This document shows, in pieces, positions 17,041 through 23,961 of a DNA stretch of 64,000 bases (positions are counted from its first letter, which is position 1; each line of letters begins with the position of its first letter). The translations under genes and the position numbers were made by a program. This stretch comes from Diplocloster hominis. GTDB taxonomy: Bacteria; Bacillota; Clostridia; Lachnospirales; Lachnospiraceae. The notes under the pieces are model-generated. The model searched no databases. It had not been told where the DNA came from and saw only the letters and a list, made by a program, of their open reading frames with translations. The stretch is taken from NCBI RefSeq assembly GCF_032380655.1, contig NZ_JAWDIY010000009.1, positions 1-64,000 of the forward strand, given 5' to 3'.

Positions 17041-18639
17041 ATGGATAACAGGATGTTTTGTTTTCAGTGCGAGCAGACGGCGCTCTGCACCGGCTGCACG
17101 GGAAAGGCAGGTGTCTGCGGCAAGAGCGCCGAGGTGGCGCAGCTTCAGGACGAGCTGACCGGCGCACTCATTGGTCTGGCACGCGCCGCTGACGGCGATA
17201 CGCTGGCAACGTCAAATACATGGCGGCTGATGGTCGAGGGACTGTTCACCACCGTCACCAATGTGAACTTTAACGAAAAGACTATCCGGGATTTGATTGA
17301 CCGGGTACACGAGGAAAAGGCCTGCCTTGTTCCTGGCTGCTCCGGCTGCACCTCCCGCTGTGGGCGGAACGACGACTATGACATGCGCCTACTTTGGAGC
17401 GCACAGGAGGATGTGCGCAGTCTCAAATCCCTGATCCTCTTTGGTGTGCGCGGCATGGCGGCGTATGCCCATCACGCCATGGTACTGGGCTATATCGACG
17501 ATGAGGTAAACCGCTTCTTCGGAAAAGCACTTTTTGCCGTTGGCGAGGACTGGGGCATGGATGAGCTGCTGCCCATCGTGATGGAGGTGGGCGAGAAGAA
17601 CCTCCAGTGCATGGCGCTGCTGGATAGAGCCAACACCGAGAGCTACGGCACACCTGTGCCCGTCACCGTACCTCTGACCGTGGAGAAGGGGCCGTTCATC
17701 GTCATCACCGGCCACGATCTCCACGACCTGAAGCTGCTTCTGGAGCAGACCGAGGGCAAAGGCGTCAATGTCTATACCCACGGCGAAATGCTGCCTGCCC
17801 ACGGCTATCCGGAGCTGAAGAAATACCCGCACCTCAAGGGTAACTTCGGCACGGCGTGGCAGAACCAGCAGAAGGAGTTTGCAGACATCCCTGCACCGGT
17901 GCTGTTCACCACCAACTGTCTGATGCCGCCGCGCCCCGGCTATGCAGACCGTGTGTTCACCACGGCGCTGGTATCCTATCCTGAAATCACCCACATAGGC
18001 GAAGATAAGGATTTCACCCCCGTCATCGAAAAGGCACTGGCTCTGGGGGGTTACGCCGAGAATATGGTGTTTACCGGCATCAACGGCGGCAGCACGGTCG
18101 TGACCGGCTTCGGTCACGGTGCGGTGCTGAGCGTGGCGGAGCAGGTGATTGACGCGGTAAAAAGCGGCGCCGTCCGGCACTTCTTCCTGGTTGGCGGCTG
18201 CGACGGTGCGCGCCCGGGACGCAACTACTATACCGAGTTTGTCAAGCAGACGCCTGCCGACACTGTGGTGCTGACGCTGGCCTGCGGCAAATTCCGCTTC
18301 AACGACCTGGATCTTGGAACCATCGGCGGGCTGCCGCGGCTGATGGATGTAGGACAGTGTAACGACGCCTACGGAGCTGTGAAGATCGCGCTGGCCTTGG
18401 CGGACGCCTTTGGCTGCGGGGTCAACGACCTGCCCCTGTCTCTGGTGCTCTCGTGGTATGAGCAGAAGGCGGTGTGTATCCTGCTGACGCTGCTGTATCT
18501 GGGCATCAGGAATATCCGTCTCGGCCCCACGCTGCCGGCGTTCGTCTCGCCGGGTGTGCTGAACTATCTGGTGGAGAATTTCCATATTGCTCCGGTCACC
18601 ACCCCGGAGGAGGATCTGAAGGTGCTGCTGAAGCGCTGA
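17041..18639 (+). CDS. hcp: hydroxylamine reductase / hybrid cluster protein
   Basis: Predicted 532-residue hybrid cluster protein, which reduces hydroxylamine in vitro and acts as an NO reductase or nitrosylase in vivo. The N-terminal cysteine cluster (MFCFQCEQTALCTGC, then GVCGK) binds the first Fe-S cluster. Hybrid-cluster ligands are visible in LVPGCSGCTSRCG, FTTNCLMPP, VGGCDGARPGRNYY and LACGKFRF. Length is typical. It is the last gene of the ferredoxin-rubredoxin-DUF2249 operon, 23 bases after its neighbour, and is followed by a strong terminator. The divergent Crp/Fnr gene is the likely regulator. Confidence 0.96.
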   Translation: MDNRMFCFQCEQTALCTGCTGKAGVCGKSAEVAQLQDELTGALIGLARAADGDTLATSNTWRLMVEGLFTTVTNVNFNEKTIRDLIDRVHEEKACLVPGCSGCTSRCGRNDDYDMRLLWSAQEDVRSLKSLILFGVRGMAAYAHHAMVLGYIDDEVNRFFGKALFAVGEDWGMDELLPIVMEVGEKNLQCMALLDRANTESYGTPVPVTVPLTVEKGPFIVITGHDLHDLKLLLEQTEGKGVNVYTHGEMLPAHGYPELKKYPHLKGNFGTAWQNQQKEFADIPAPVLFTTNCLMPPRPGYADRVFTTALVSYPEITHIGEDKDFTPVIEKALALGGYAENMVFTGINGGSTVVTGFGHGAVLSVAEQVIDAVKSGAVRHFFLVGGCDGARPGRNYYTEFVKQTPADTVVLTLACGKFRFNDLDLGTIGGLPRLMDVGQCNDAYGAVKIALALADAFGCGVNDLPLSLVLSWYEQKAVCILLTLLYLGIRNIRLGPTLPAFVSPGVLNYLVENFHIAPVTTPEEDLKVLLKR

Positions 18640-18650
18640 CAAACCGTAAT

Positions 18651-18689
18651 GCGGCTGCGGAGAGGAACATCTCCGTAGCCGCCTTTTTT
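18651..18689 (+). terminator. rho-independent terminator of the hcp operon
   Basis: GCGGCTGCGGAG pairs with CTCCGTAGCCGC (one mismatch) and is followed by a run of six to seven T, 11 bases after the hcp stop. Confidence 0.9.
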
Positions 18690-18946
18690 AAAAGCAATCA
18701 TTGGAGGCGCGGTCATTTATCCGCGCCACTCATGAGTTGTCCGTTTGCTTTTTGTTCTTTGCTTCGATACTCCTACACGCCGCCTGCACCAGATAATGCT
18801 TCTCATGGCAGAACACCTGGAGATGTGAGGAAAGCTGCTTGCTGCAAAAGCCGCAACACTTTGTATCTTAACATAAGATTTATGGCTCGGTGCTATAATA
18901 ACCTCAGCAAACTGGGCAATCGCCAAAGAAAGGATAGATTAGGACT
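18690..18946. other. intergenic stretch before the DUF4300 gene
   Basis: No gene is supported. A short hairpin GGCGCGG/CCGCGCC lies at 18706-18727. A TATAAT at 18894-18899 is a plausible -10 for the next gene but its -35 is poor. Confidence 0.4.
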
Positions 18947-19846
18947 ATGAGATCACGACGGGAAAGCTTTCTCGTTTTATGCATTGTGCTTATTGCCGCC
19001 GTACTTGCAGGCTGCGGCACAGCCGAGCAGCGACCGGCATTGGAAAGGATCGAGTACACGAACCTGAACGACAGTGGTTCGAGGGAGCTTTTGCAGGAGC
19101 TGCTCTCCGACGCAGGCGTGTCAGATGGGCGTATTCAGGGCTTTTTCCGTCGTGTGGATCGCTTTAATGACAGCGTGAAGCAGGAATGGCTTACGGATGG
19201 CTTTGAGGAAGCGGAGCTGCTGTATACGAAATATGACCCTTACGCGATGCAGGACGAATGGACGGCGAAAAACGGGACGTTTCCGGGCTATAACTGCCGG
19301 ATCACCGCCATGAACCTGTTTGGGGACTTCCTCTCCGTGAGCGCAGACTCTCAAATCAATGCCGGTGAAGATGTGCTGTTTGTGGACGAGGAGACGCTGA
19401 AAACAGATCCCGATGCGCTGGGCGGAAGCAGCCTTGCAGATTTCCGCGCACTGTATTCCTCCATGAAGGCGGAGGATACCACGGAGATCAAGCGTCATGT
19501 ACAAACCGTACAAGAGGAATGGGCATCCCGCGGCGTTACGTTTCGGGAGAATGAACGGATCCGCCTCATCACGGTATTCTTCCATGATAAGCCGACCGAG
19601 GAGGAATCTCTGCTGTTTGTCGGGCATGCTGGCGTACTTTTGACGGCGGAGGACGGGACGCTGTACTTTGTAGAAAAGGTCGCCTTTCAGGAGCCGTATC
19701 GGATGCTGCGCTTTGCGGACCGAACGGTGCTGAGCGATTACCTTATGAGGAAATATGACACCTCATGGGGACAGGATACGGCGAGCCCCTTTATCATGGA
19801 GAATGACAAGCTCATGGACGTAAAGTCCCCTCATTCTAAACAATAG
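18947..19846 (+). CDS. DUF4300-like lipoprotein
   Basis: Predicted 299-residue exported lipoprotein. The signal peptide ends in a lipobox (AAVLAGCG, Cys near residue 23), so it is anchored to the outer face of the membrane. The mature part begins YTNLNDSGSRELLQELL and contains PGYNCRITAMNLFGDFL and VFFHDKPTEEESLLFVGHAG, features I associate with DUF4300 proteins of streptococci and clostridia; function unknown. AAGGAT is a weak ribosome site. It appears monocistronic: a terminator precedes it and a hairpin follows. Confidence 0.65.
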   Translation: MRSRRESFLVLCIVLIAAVLAGCGTAEQRPALERIEYTNLNDSGSRELLQELLSDAGVSDGRIQGFFRRVDRFNDSVKQEWLTDGFEEAELLYTKYDPYAMQDEWTAKNGTFPGYNCRITAMNLFGDFLSVSADSQINAGEDVLFVDEETLKTDPDALGGSSLADFRALYSSMKAEDTTEIKRHVQTVQEEWASRGVTFRENERIRLITVFFHDKPTEEESLLFVGHAGVLLTAEDGTLYFVEKVAFQEPYRMLRFADRTVLSDYLMRKYDTSWGQDTASPFIMENDKLMDVKSPHSKQ

Positions 19847-19847
19847 C

Positions 19848-19880
19848 AGAGGGCGGCAGCATGTGTGCTGCCGCCCTCTT
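19848..19880 (+). terminator. hairpin after the DUF4300 gene
   Basis: A 13-bp near-perfect stem (AGAGGGCGGCAGC with its complement) starts next to the stop codon. Only CTCTTGAG follows, so termination may be weak or bidirectional toward the convergent DfsB-like gene. Confidence 0.6.
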
Positions 19881-19973
19881 GAGTCCCGAACAGCAAAGGC
19901 GGGCGGGACTATCAGTGATGGTGCTTTTGCGCCGTTCATCTTGACCGCTGACAGGCTCGACTGGGTTTGCTGT

Positions 19974-20504
19974 TTATTTCCTTACCATCAGCACTGCCTT
20001 TTTCCACTTCCTGATCTTCGTCCGAAACGTTCCAAAGGGCGCGACGGTATTGACATGGATGAATTTGTACACCTCCCACACCGCTGTTTTGGTGGCGTCA
20101 TCCGCCCACCTTCTCATGTGCGGCTGGAACAGCTCCTCCTCGCTCATGGAATCGATCATGGTCTGGATCGCGGCGATATTTTCATTTAATTTGTCCTTCA
20201 ATTCCGCCAAGGACAAAGGAGAATAGGTATCTGTGAACCATTGGTACAGGTCGCCCAGCTGATTCCACTTGAACTGCTCTGATGGTGTTTTCACTCCCAT
20301 TCCGTGCTTCTCATCGGCCTCCCATTTCAAAAGCAGTGTTGTCCACCCCACCTGATACGCAAGATTCTCTGCCGGGGTTCTGTCCACCTCGGGAACTCTT
20401 TTATCCTTCAGGGGTTCCGGGATCGTATCAAATTCGGAAATATACTCCTCAAAGCTCTGATTGATCTCATTTTTGAGTTCCGCTTTATCCTTGTATGTTC
20501 TCAA
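19974..20504 (-). CDS. ClbS/DfsB-family four-helix bundle protein
   Basis: Predicted 176-residue cytoplasmic protein of the ClbS/DfsB (formerly DUF1706) family; ClbS inactivates colibactin by opening its cyclopropane. Typical segments are LAYQVGWTTLLLKWEADEK, KWNQLGDLYQWFTDTY and WEVYKFIHVNTVAPFGTFRT. The start is TTG at 20504, supported by GGGAGGG 7 bases upstream. It lies 12 bases after trxB on the same strand, so it is probably the last gene of the rhodanese-rrf2-trxA-trxB operon. A detoxifying or DNA-protecting role is inferred from the family. Confidence 0.85.
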   Translation of the reverse strand: MRTYKDKAELKNEINQSFEEYISEFDTIPEPLKDKRVPEVDRTPAENLAYQVGWTTLLLKWEADEKHGMGVKTPSEQFKWNQLGDLYQWFTDTYSPLSLAELKDKLNENIAAIQTMIDSMSEEELFQPHMRRWADDATKTAVWEVYKFIHVNTVAPFGTFRTKIRKWKKAVLMVRK

Positions 20505-20516
20505 AATATCCCTCCC

Positions 20517-21440
20517 TTACCAATTCTCCGCCAGATATTCCTCTGCATAGTGGACAGCCACCGCGCCGTCCGATACGGCGGTGACCACCTGCCGCAGCGC
20601 CTTGGTGCGCACGTCGCCCACGGCGAACACGCCGGGAAGATTCGTGCGGGTGGATTCGTCCGCGATGATGTAGCCGGATTTGTCCAGTGCCAGCTCGCTT
20701 CGGAACAGCTCCGTCGCCGGGGCGCGTCCCACACTGACGAACACGCCGTCACAGGCAAGGTCATGTTCCTCACCCGTCAGGACATTCTTCAAACGAAGCC
20801 CCGTCAGGCGGCTTTCGTGCAGCAGCGCGGAAACGGTGCTGTTCCAGCGGAATTCCACATTGGGCGCGTTCATCAGCGGCTCATGATAGACCTTCGTCGC
20901 CCGCAGGCTGTCGCGGCGGTGGATGAGATAGACCTTCTTTGCAATGCGGGACAGGGCGAGGGCGTCCGCCGCGGCGGAGTTGCCGCCGCCCACCACCGCC
21001 ACGGTCTTGCCCCGATAGGGCGCGCCGTCGCAGGCGGCACAGTAGTGAACGCCCTTGCCAACGAGCGTTTCCTCGCCGGGAACGCCCAAGGGACGATGCG
21101 ACGCGCCGGTGGCGATGACCACCGTGCGCCCCTGAAAGACGCCCTCGCTGGTTTCCAACGTCTTGATCTTGCCGGAAAGACTTACTTTGTACACCTCTGC
21201 CAGCTCCGTCACCGCGCCGAAACGCTCCGCGCTCTGCTGCATTTTTTCGCCCAGCGTAAAGCCGTCGATGCCGTCCTCAAAGCCGGGATAGTTGTCGATC
21301 TGCTCCGTCAGCGCCATCTGCCCGCCGGCGGAGAGCTTTTCAAGCACCAGCGTGGAAAGTCCACTTCTGGCGGCGTACAGGGCGGCGGTGTAACCGGCGG
21401 GTCCACCGCCGATGACGATCATATCATAGATCTGATCCAT
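20517..21440 (-). CDS. trxB: thioredoxin reductase
   Basis: Predicted 307-residue NADPH-dependent flavoprotein that reduces thioredoxin. It has the FAD dinucleotide motif VIGGGPAGYTAALYA (residues ~8-22), the redox pair in HYCAACDGAPY, the NADPH site VVGGGNSAAADAL, and the C-terminal FAD motif GVFAVGDVRTKALRQV. Length is typical. The redox motif reads Cys-Ala-Ala-Cys rather than the commoner Cys-Ala-Thr-Cys. The start at 21440 lies 10 bases after trxA, so the two are co-transcribed. Upstream in-frame codons fall inside trxA and are rejected. Confidence 0.95.
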   Translation of the reverse strand: MDQIYDMIVIGGGPAGYTAALYAARSGLSTLVLEKLSAGGQMALTEQIDNYPGFEDGIDGFTLGEKMQQSAERFGAVTELAEVYKVSLSGKIKTLETSEGVFQGRTVVIATGASHRPLGVPGEETLVGKGVHYCAACDGAPYRGKTVAVVGGGNSAAADALALSRIAKKVYLIHRRDSLRATKVYHEPLMNAPNVEFRWNSTVSALLHESRLTGLRLKNVLTGEEHDLACDGVFVSVGRAPATELFRSELALDKSGYIIADESTRTNLPGVFAVGDVRTKALRQVVTAVSDGAVAVHYAEEYLAENW

Positions 21441-21450
21441 AATCGTGTCC

Positions 21451-21774
21451 TCACTGTGCCAGCGTTTCCTTGATAAACGCCTCGATAGCCGCCTTGGAGG
21501 CGGGAGCAACAACAGAGCCGAGCACCTTGCCGTCCTTGAAGAGCATCAGCGTGGGGATGGTGTCGATGCCGAAACGCTCGATGAGCTGCGGCTCCTCGTC
21601 GTAGTTGATCTTGCCGGCGATAAGCGTGTCTGCGTACTGCTCGCCCACCTTGTCGAAGGCCGGGGCAATGCGGCGGCAGTAGGGGCACCACTGTGCCCAG
21701 AAATCCACCAGCACGGGCTTGTCCGCGCGGAGAACGTCGTTTTCAAAGCTGTTGGTCGTAATGGTAAGCATCAT
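21451..21774 (-). CDS. trxA: thioredoxin with unusual WCPYC active site
   Basis: Predicted 107-residue thioredoxin-fold protein that reduces protein disulfides and is itself reduced by TrxB next door. The fold is intact (VLVDFWAQWC, the cis-Pro in TIPTLMLF, KVLGSVVAPA), but the active site is Trp-Cys-Pro-Tyr-Cys, the dipeptide seen in glutaredoxins, not the usual Gly-Pro. That would be expected to change redox potential. AGGAGG precedes the ATG at 21774; the second ATG at 21771 is also possible. It lies 9 bases after the Rrf2 gene. Confidence 0.9.
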   Translation of the reverse strand: MMLTITTNSFENDVLRADKPVLVDFWAQWCPYCRRIAPAFDKVGEQYADTLIAGKINYDEEPQLIERFGIDTIPTLMLFKDGKVLGSVVAPASKAAIEAFIKETLAQ

Positions 21775-21783
21775 AAGATCCTC

Positions 21784-22200
21784 CTATTTGTGTGCAAAAA
21801 GTTGTGTTTCAATATCTGTAATCGTGATGTGCGAGAGATAGGCGGCGCACTGTTCATTCATCTGCCGGTAGAGCGCATCCATCACGCCCGCCATACCGGA
21901 GCAGATGGCGCAGTCCCGGTCAATGTCCCCGCTGTGCCACGCGCAGTCCACAAAGCGGGCGTTCACCGCCTCCGCCACCTGCCGCAGAGTCAGGCTCACG
22001 GGGTCTGCCGTCAGGCGATAGCCGCCGTCCAGGCCCTCCCGGGTCTCCACCATCCCTGCCTTTTTCAGCCCCGCCAGCACGCGGCGGACGCGAGTGGGGT
22101 TGGTGCAGATGTTCTCCGCCAGCGCTTCGCTGCTGAGTGATCGTCTGCTGTGGCTCAGGCAGACCAGCGCGTGAACCGCCAGATTAAAGGAACTGTCCAC
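21784..22200 (-). CDS. Rrf2-family transcriptional regulator
   Basis: Predicted 138-residue winged-helix regulator. The helix-turn-helix is near residues 20-50 (SSEALAENICTNPTRVRRVL) and the wing has EGLDGGYRLT. Three cysteines in FVDCAWHSGDIDRDCAICSG match the Fe-S-binding region of Rrf2 proteins such as NsrR and IscR, so it may sense NO, iron-sulfur or sulfur status. The start is GTG with GGAGGG just upstream, overlapping the end of the rhodanese gene (2 bases apart). It probably controls its own operon through the repeats at 22650-22680. Confidence 0.88.
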   Translation of the reverse strand: MDSSFNLAVHALVCLSHSRRSLSSEALAENICTNPTRVRRVLAGLKKAGMVETREGLDGGYRLTADPVSLTLRQVAEAVNARFVDCAWHSGDIDRDCAICSGMAGVMDALYRQMNEQCAAYLSHITITDIETQLFAHK

Positions 22201-22202
22201 CC

Positions 22203-22613
22203 TTATCCCTCCTTCACAAGCTCGTAGGGCCAGTCGATGACGCCGCCGAAGTCGTAGACGTTCTGATACCCAAGCGATAGCAGCTTTTCCGCGGCGCCTT
22301 TGCTGCGGCGGCCGCTGCGGCAGTAGATCAGCAGCGTTGCCTCCTTATCGGGCAGCGCCTCGGGCATTTCGCTCCCGATGCTCTCGTTGGGCACAAGGAC
22401 GGCGTTTTCAATATGCCCGCCGTCGTATTCCTCCCGGGTGCGAACATCCACCACCACGACCTCCTGCGAGGTCATCATCTCATAGGCTTCCTCGGCGCTG
22501 AGCTTATGATACGCCGCCTTGCCGGGCGCGTCCTTTTTTGTTTTGGACAGCGTGCAGCCAGCCAGCAGTGCCAGCGAGGCGGCAAGTGCCGCAAAGAGTA
22601 ATATCTGACGCAT
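22203..22613 (-). CDS. rhodanese-domain lipoprotein
   Basis: Predicted 136-residue exported sulfurtransferase-like protein. A signal peptide with lipobox LLAGC (Cys near residue 20) precedes a single rhodanese domain (residues ~40-136): VVVVDVRTREEYDGGHIENA, and the active-site loop CRSGRRS with its catalytic Cys. Such proteins move sulfane sulfur or act on thiosulfate, cyanide or persulfides outside the membrane. It is the first gene of a five-gene minus-strand operon (rhodanese, rrf2, trxA, trxB, dfsB-like). GGAGG precedes the ATG. Confidence 0.9.
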   Translation of the reverse strand: MRQILLFAALAASLALLAGCTLSKTKKDAPGKAAYHKLSAEEAYEMMTSQEVVVVDVRTREEYDGGHIENAVLVPNESIGSEMPEALPDKEATLLIYCRSGRRSKGAAEKLLSLGYQNVYDFGGVIDWPYELVKEG

Positions 22614-22649
22614 AATTAACCTCCAATGTAACTGTGTTTGTCACTGGTA

Positions 22650-22692
22650 CAGTTTATACTGTAACTATAACAGATATAGTTTGGTGTGTCAA
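22650..22692 (-). promoter_or_regulatory. sigma-A promoter and operator of the rhodanese-trx operon
   Basis: Read on the minus strand, a perfect TTGACA (22692-22687), 17-base spacer and TATAGT (22669-22664). The start region carries overlapping dyads: ACAGT-TTAT-ACTGT at 22650-22663 and CTGT-N7-ACAG at 22659-22673, which overlaps the -10. These positions would let a repressor, plausibly the Rrf2 protein of this operon, block initiation. Confidence 0.7.
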
Positions 22693-22733
22693 GCTTTTCC
22701 ACCAATTTTTTCAACGGAAGCCCTCCATAGCTG

Positions 22734-22787
22734 TTGACAACAGGGTGAATATGCGTATAATGGAAAACGAGAATAAGAATAGTTCTT
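22734..22787 (+). promoter_or_regulatory. sigma-A promoter and Fur/PerR-type operator
   Basis: TTGACA (22734-22739), 16-base spacer and TATAAT (22756-22761) precede the Fur-family gene. Just downstream is the palindrome AAGAA-TAG-TTCTT (22775-22787), in the position of an autoregulatory operator. Confidence 0.7.
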
Positions 22788-22806
22788 GCTTTTGGAGGGG
22801 TGCAGT

Positions 22807-23205
22807 ATGCCGAAATACGCAGAGGAGATATTGGCCGCCGTCACGGAGCTGCAGCGGCATCCCACTGCGGAGCAGGTGTTCCTGGAGATGAAAAAGGAGC
22901 ACCCCAGCATCGCTCTGGGTACGGTATATAAGCACCTGAACGGTTTGGCGGAGGAGGGGCTTTTGCTCCGCATCACCGAGCCGGGTTCGCCGGACCGGTA
23001 CGACCGGACGGAACGGCACGATCACCTGATTTGCAGCCGGTGCGGGAAAATCACGGACGTTCGCCTGCCGGATATGCAGGAGCGGATCCAGAAGGCACTG
23101 GGGCAGAAGATCCTCTCCTACGACCTTAGGATCCGGTACATCTGCCCCGCTTGCCGGGAGCAAAAAAAAGACAATATTATGGAGGAGAAGCATCATGAAC
23201 GCTAA
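22807..23205 (+). CDS. Fur-family metalloregulator, PerR-like
   Basis: Predicted 132-residue metal-dependent repressor. The winged helix is at residues ~20-65 (HPTAEQVFLEMKKEHPSIAL, TVYKHLNGLAEEGLL), and the metal-binding domain contains DRYDRTERHDHLICSRCGK and a second CPAC pair, the structural zinc site. Its place directly upstream of ferritin and a Feo-associated protein points to iron or peroxide control. The ATG at 22807 follows GGAGGGG; an earlier in-frame codon at 22786 lies in the operator. Fur and PerR cannot be separated with certainty here. Confidence 0.88.
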   Translation: MPKYAEEILAAVTELQRHPTAEQVFLEMKKEHPSIALGTVYKHLNGLAEEGLLLRITEPGSPDRYDRTERHDHLICSRCGKITDVRLPDMQERIQKALGQKILSYDLRIRYICPACREQKKDNIMEEKHHER

Positions 23206-23704
23206 TGTATCGAAGCTGCTCAACGAGCAAATCAACAAGGAGTTCTACTCCGCCTATCTGTATCTGGACTTTGCCAATTACTACGCCTCCGTGGGCTTAG
23301 ACGGCTTTGAGAACTGGTACCGGGTGCAGGCGCAGGAGGAGCGGGATCACGCCATGCTGTTTTATCAGTATTTGCAGAATAACGGCGAGGGTGTCACCTT
23401 TGAGGCCGTCGCAAAGCCGGAGTGGGAACGCGGCGACCACATGACCCCGCTGAAAAAGGCACTGGCGCATGAGAAGCTCGTCACCGCCAGCATCGACGCC
23501 ATCTTCGCCGCCGCATACGAGGCCAGGGACTTCCGCGCCATGCAGATGCTGGACTGGTTCATCAAGGAGCAGGGCGAGGAGGAGAAGAATGCCGCCGACC
23601 TCATCACCAAGATGGAGCTGTTCGGCGGTGACAGCAAGGGGCTGTATATGCTCAACAGCGAGCTGAAGGCCCGGGTCTACGCCGTGCCCTCGCTGGTGTT
23701 GTAA
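23195..23704 (+). CDS. ftnA: non-haem ferritin
   Basis: Predicted 169-residue iron-storage protein that oxidises Fe(II) and stores it in a 24-mer shell. Ferroxidase residues are present: Glu in INKEFYSAYLYLD, Glu and His in QAQEERDHAMLFYQY, and the later EQGEEEKNAADLI. The length and FtnA-like sequence (not bacterioferritin) are typical. The ATG lies 11 bases inside the Fur-family gene's end, with GGAGGAG upstream, so the two are coupled. Iron control by the upstream regulator is likely. Confidence 0.95.
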   Translation: MNANVSKLLNEQINKEFYSAYLYLDFANYYASVGLDGFENWYRVQAQEERDHAMLFYQYLQNNGEGVTFEAVAKPEWERGDHMTPLKKALAHEKLVTASIDAIFAAAYEARDFRAMQMLDWFIKEQGEEEKNAADLITKMELFGGDSKGLYMLNSELKARVYAVPSLVL

Positions 23705-23712
23705 AAGAGAAG

Positions 23713-23961
23713 ATGAGCGTATTTGCAAATATGACCCCGGTAGACTGGGCCGTGATGATAGCGGTGCTTGCCTTGATAGGTGGAGCCTACTGGCTCATCG
23801 AGGATTCCCGAAAAAAAGGAGCGAAGGCGGGCGGCAAGCTCTGCGGCGGCTGTCCGCATTATTGCAGGATGGGCAGGAATTGCGATGGGACGCCTAAGGA
23901 ACAGGCAGGCGCGACGGAGAATGCCAAGGAAGATCCGGAGCTGCCTGATGAGAACGGATAA
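23713..23961 (+). CDS. FeoB-associated Cys-rich membrane protein
   Basis: Predicted 82-residue protein with one N-terminal membrane helix (VDWAVMIAVLALIGGAYWLI) and a short cytoplasmic tail with CGGCPHYCRMGRNC, a cysteine arrangement typical of small proteins found beside FeoB ferrous iron transporters. No feoB is in the window. It follows ferritin by 8 bases and overlaps the LytS start by one base. A role in iron handling is inferred. Confidence 0.75.
   Translation: MSVFANMTPVDWAVMIAVLALIGGAYWLIEDSRKKGAKAGGKLCGGCPHYCRMGRNCDGTPKEQAGATENAKEDPELPDENG

Noticed and set aside
20304..21473. 389-residue plus-strand frame opposite trxB
   Set aside because: Shadow of trxB and the DfsB-like gene; composition and lack of a start signal rule it out.
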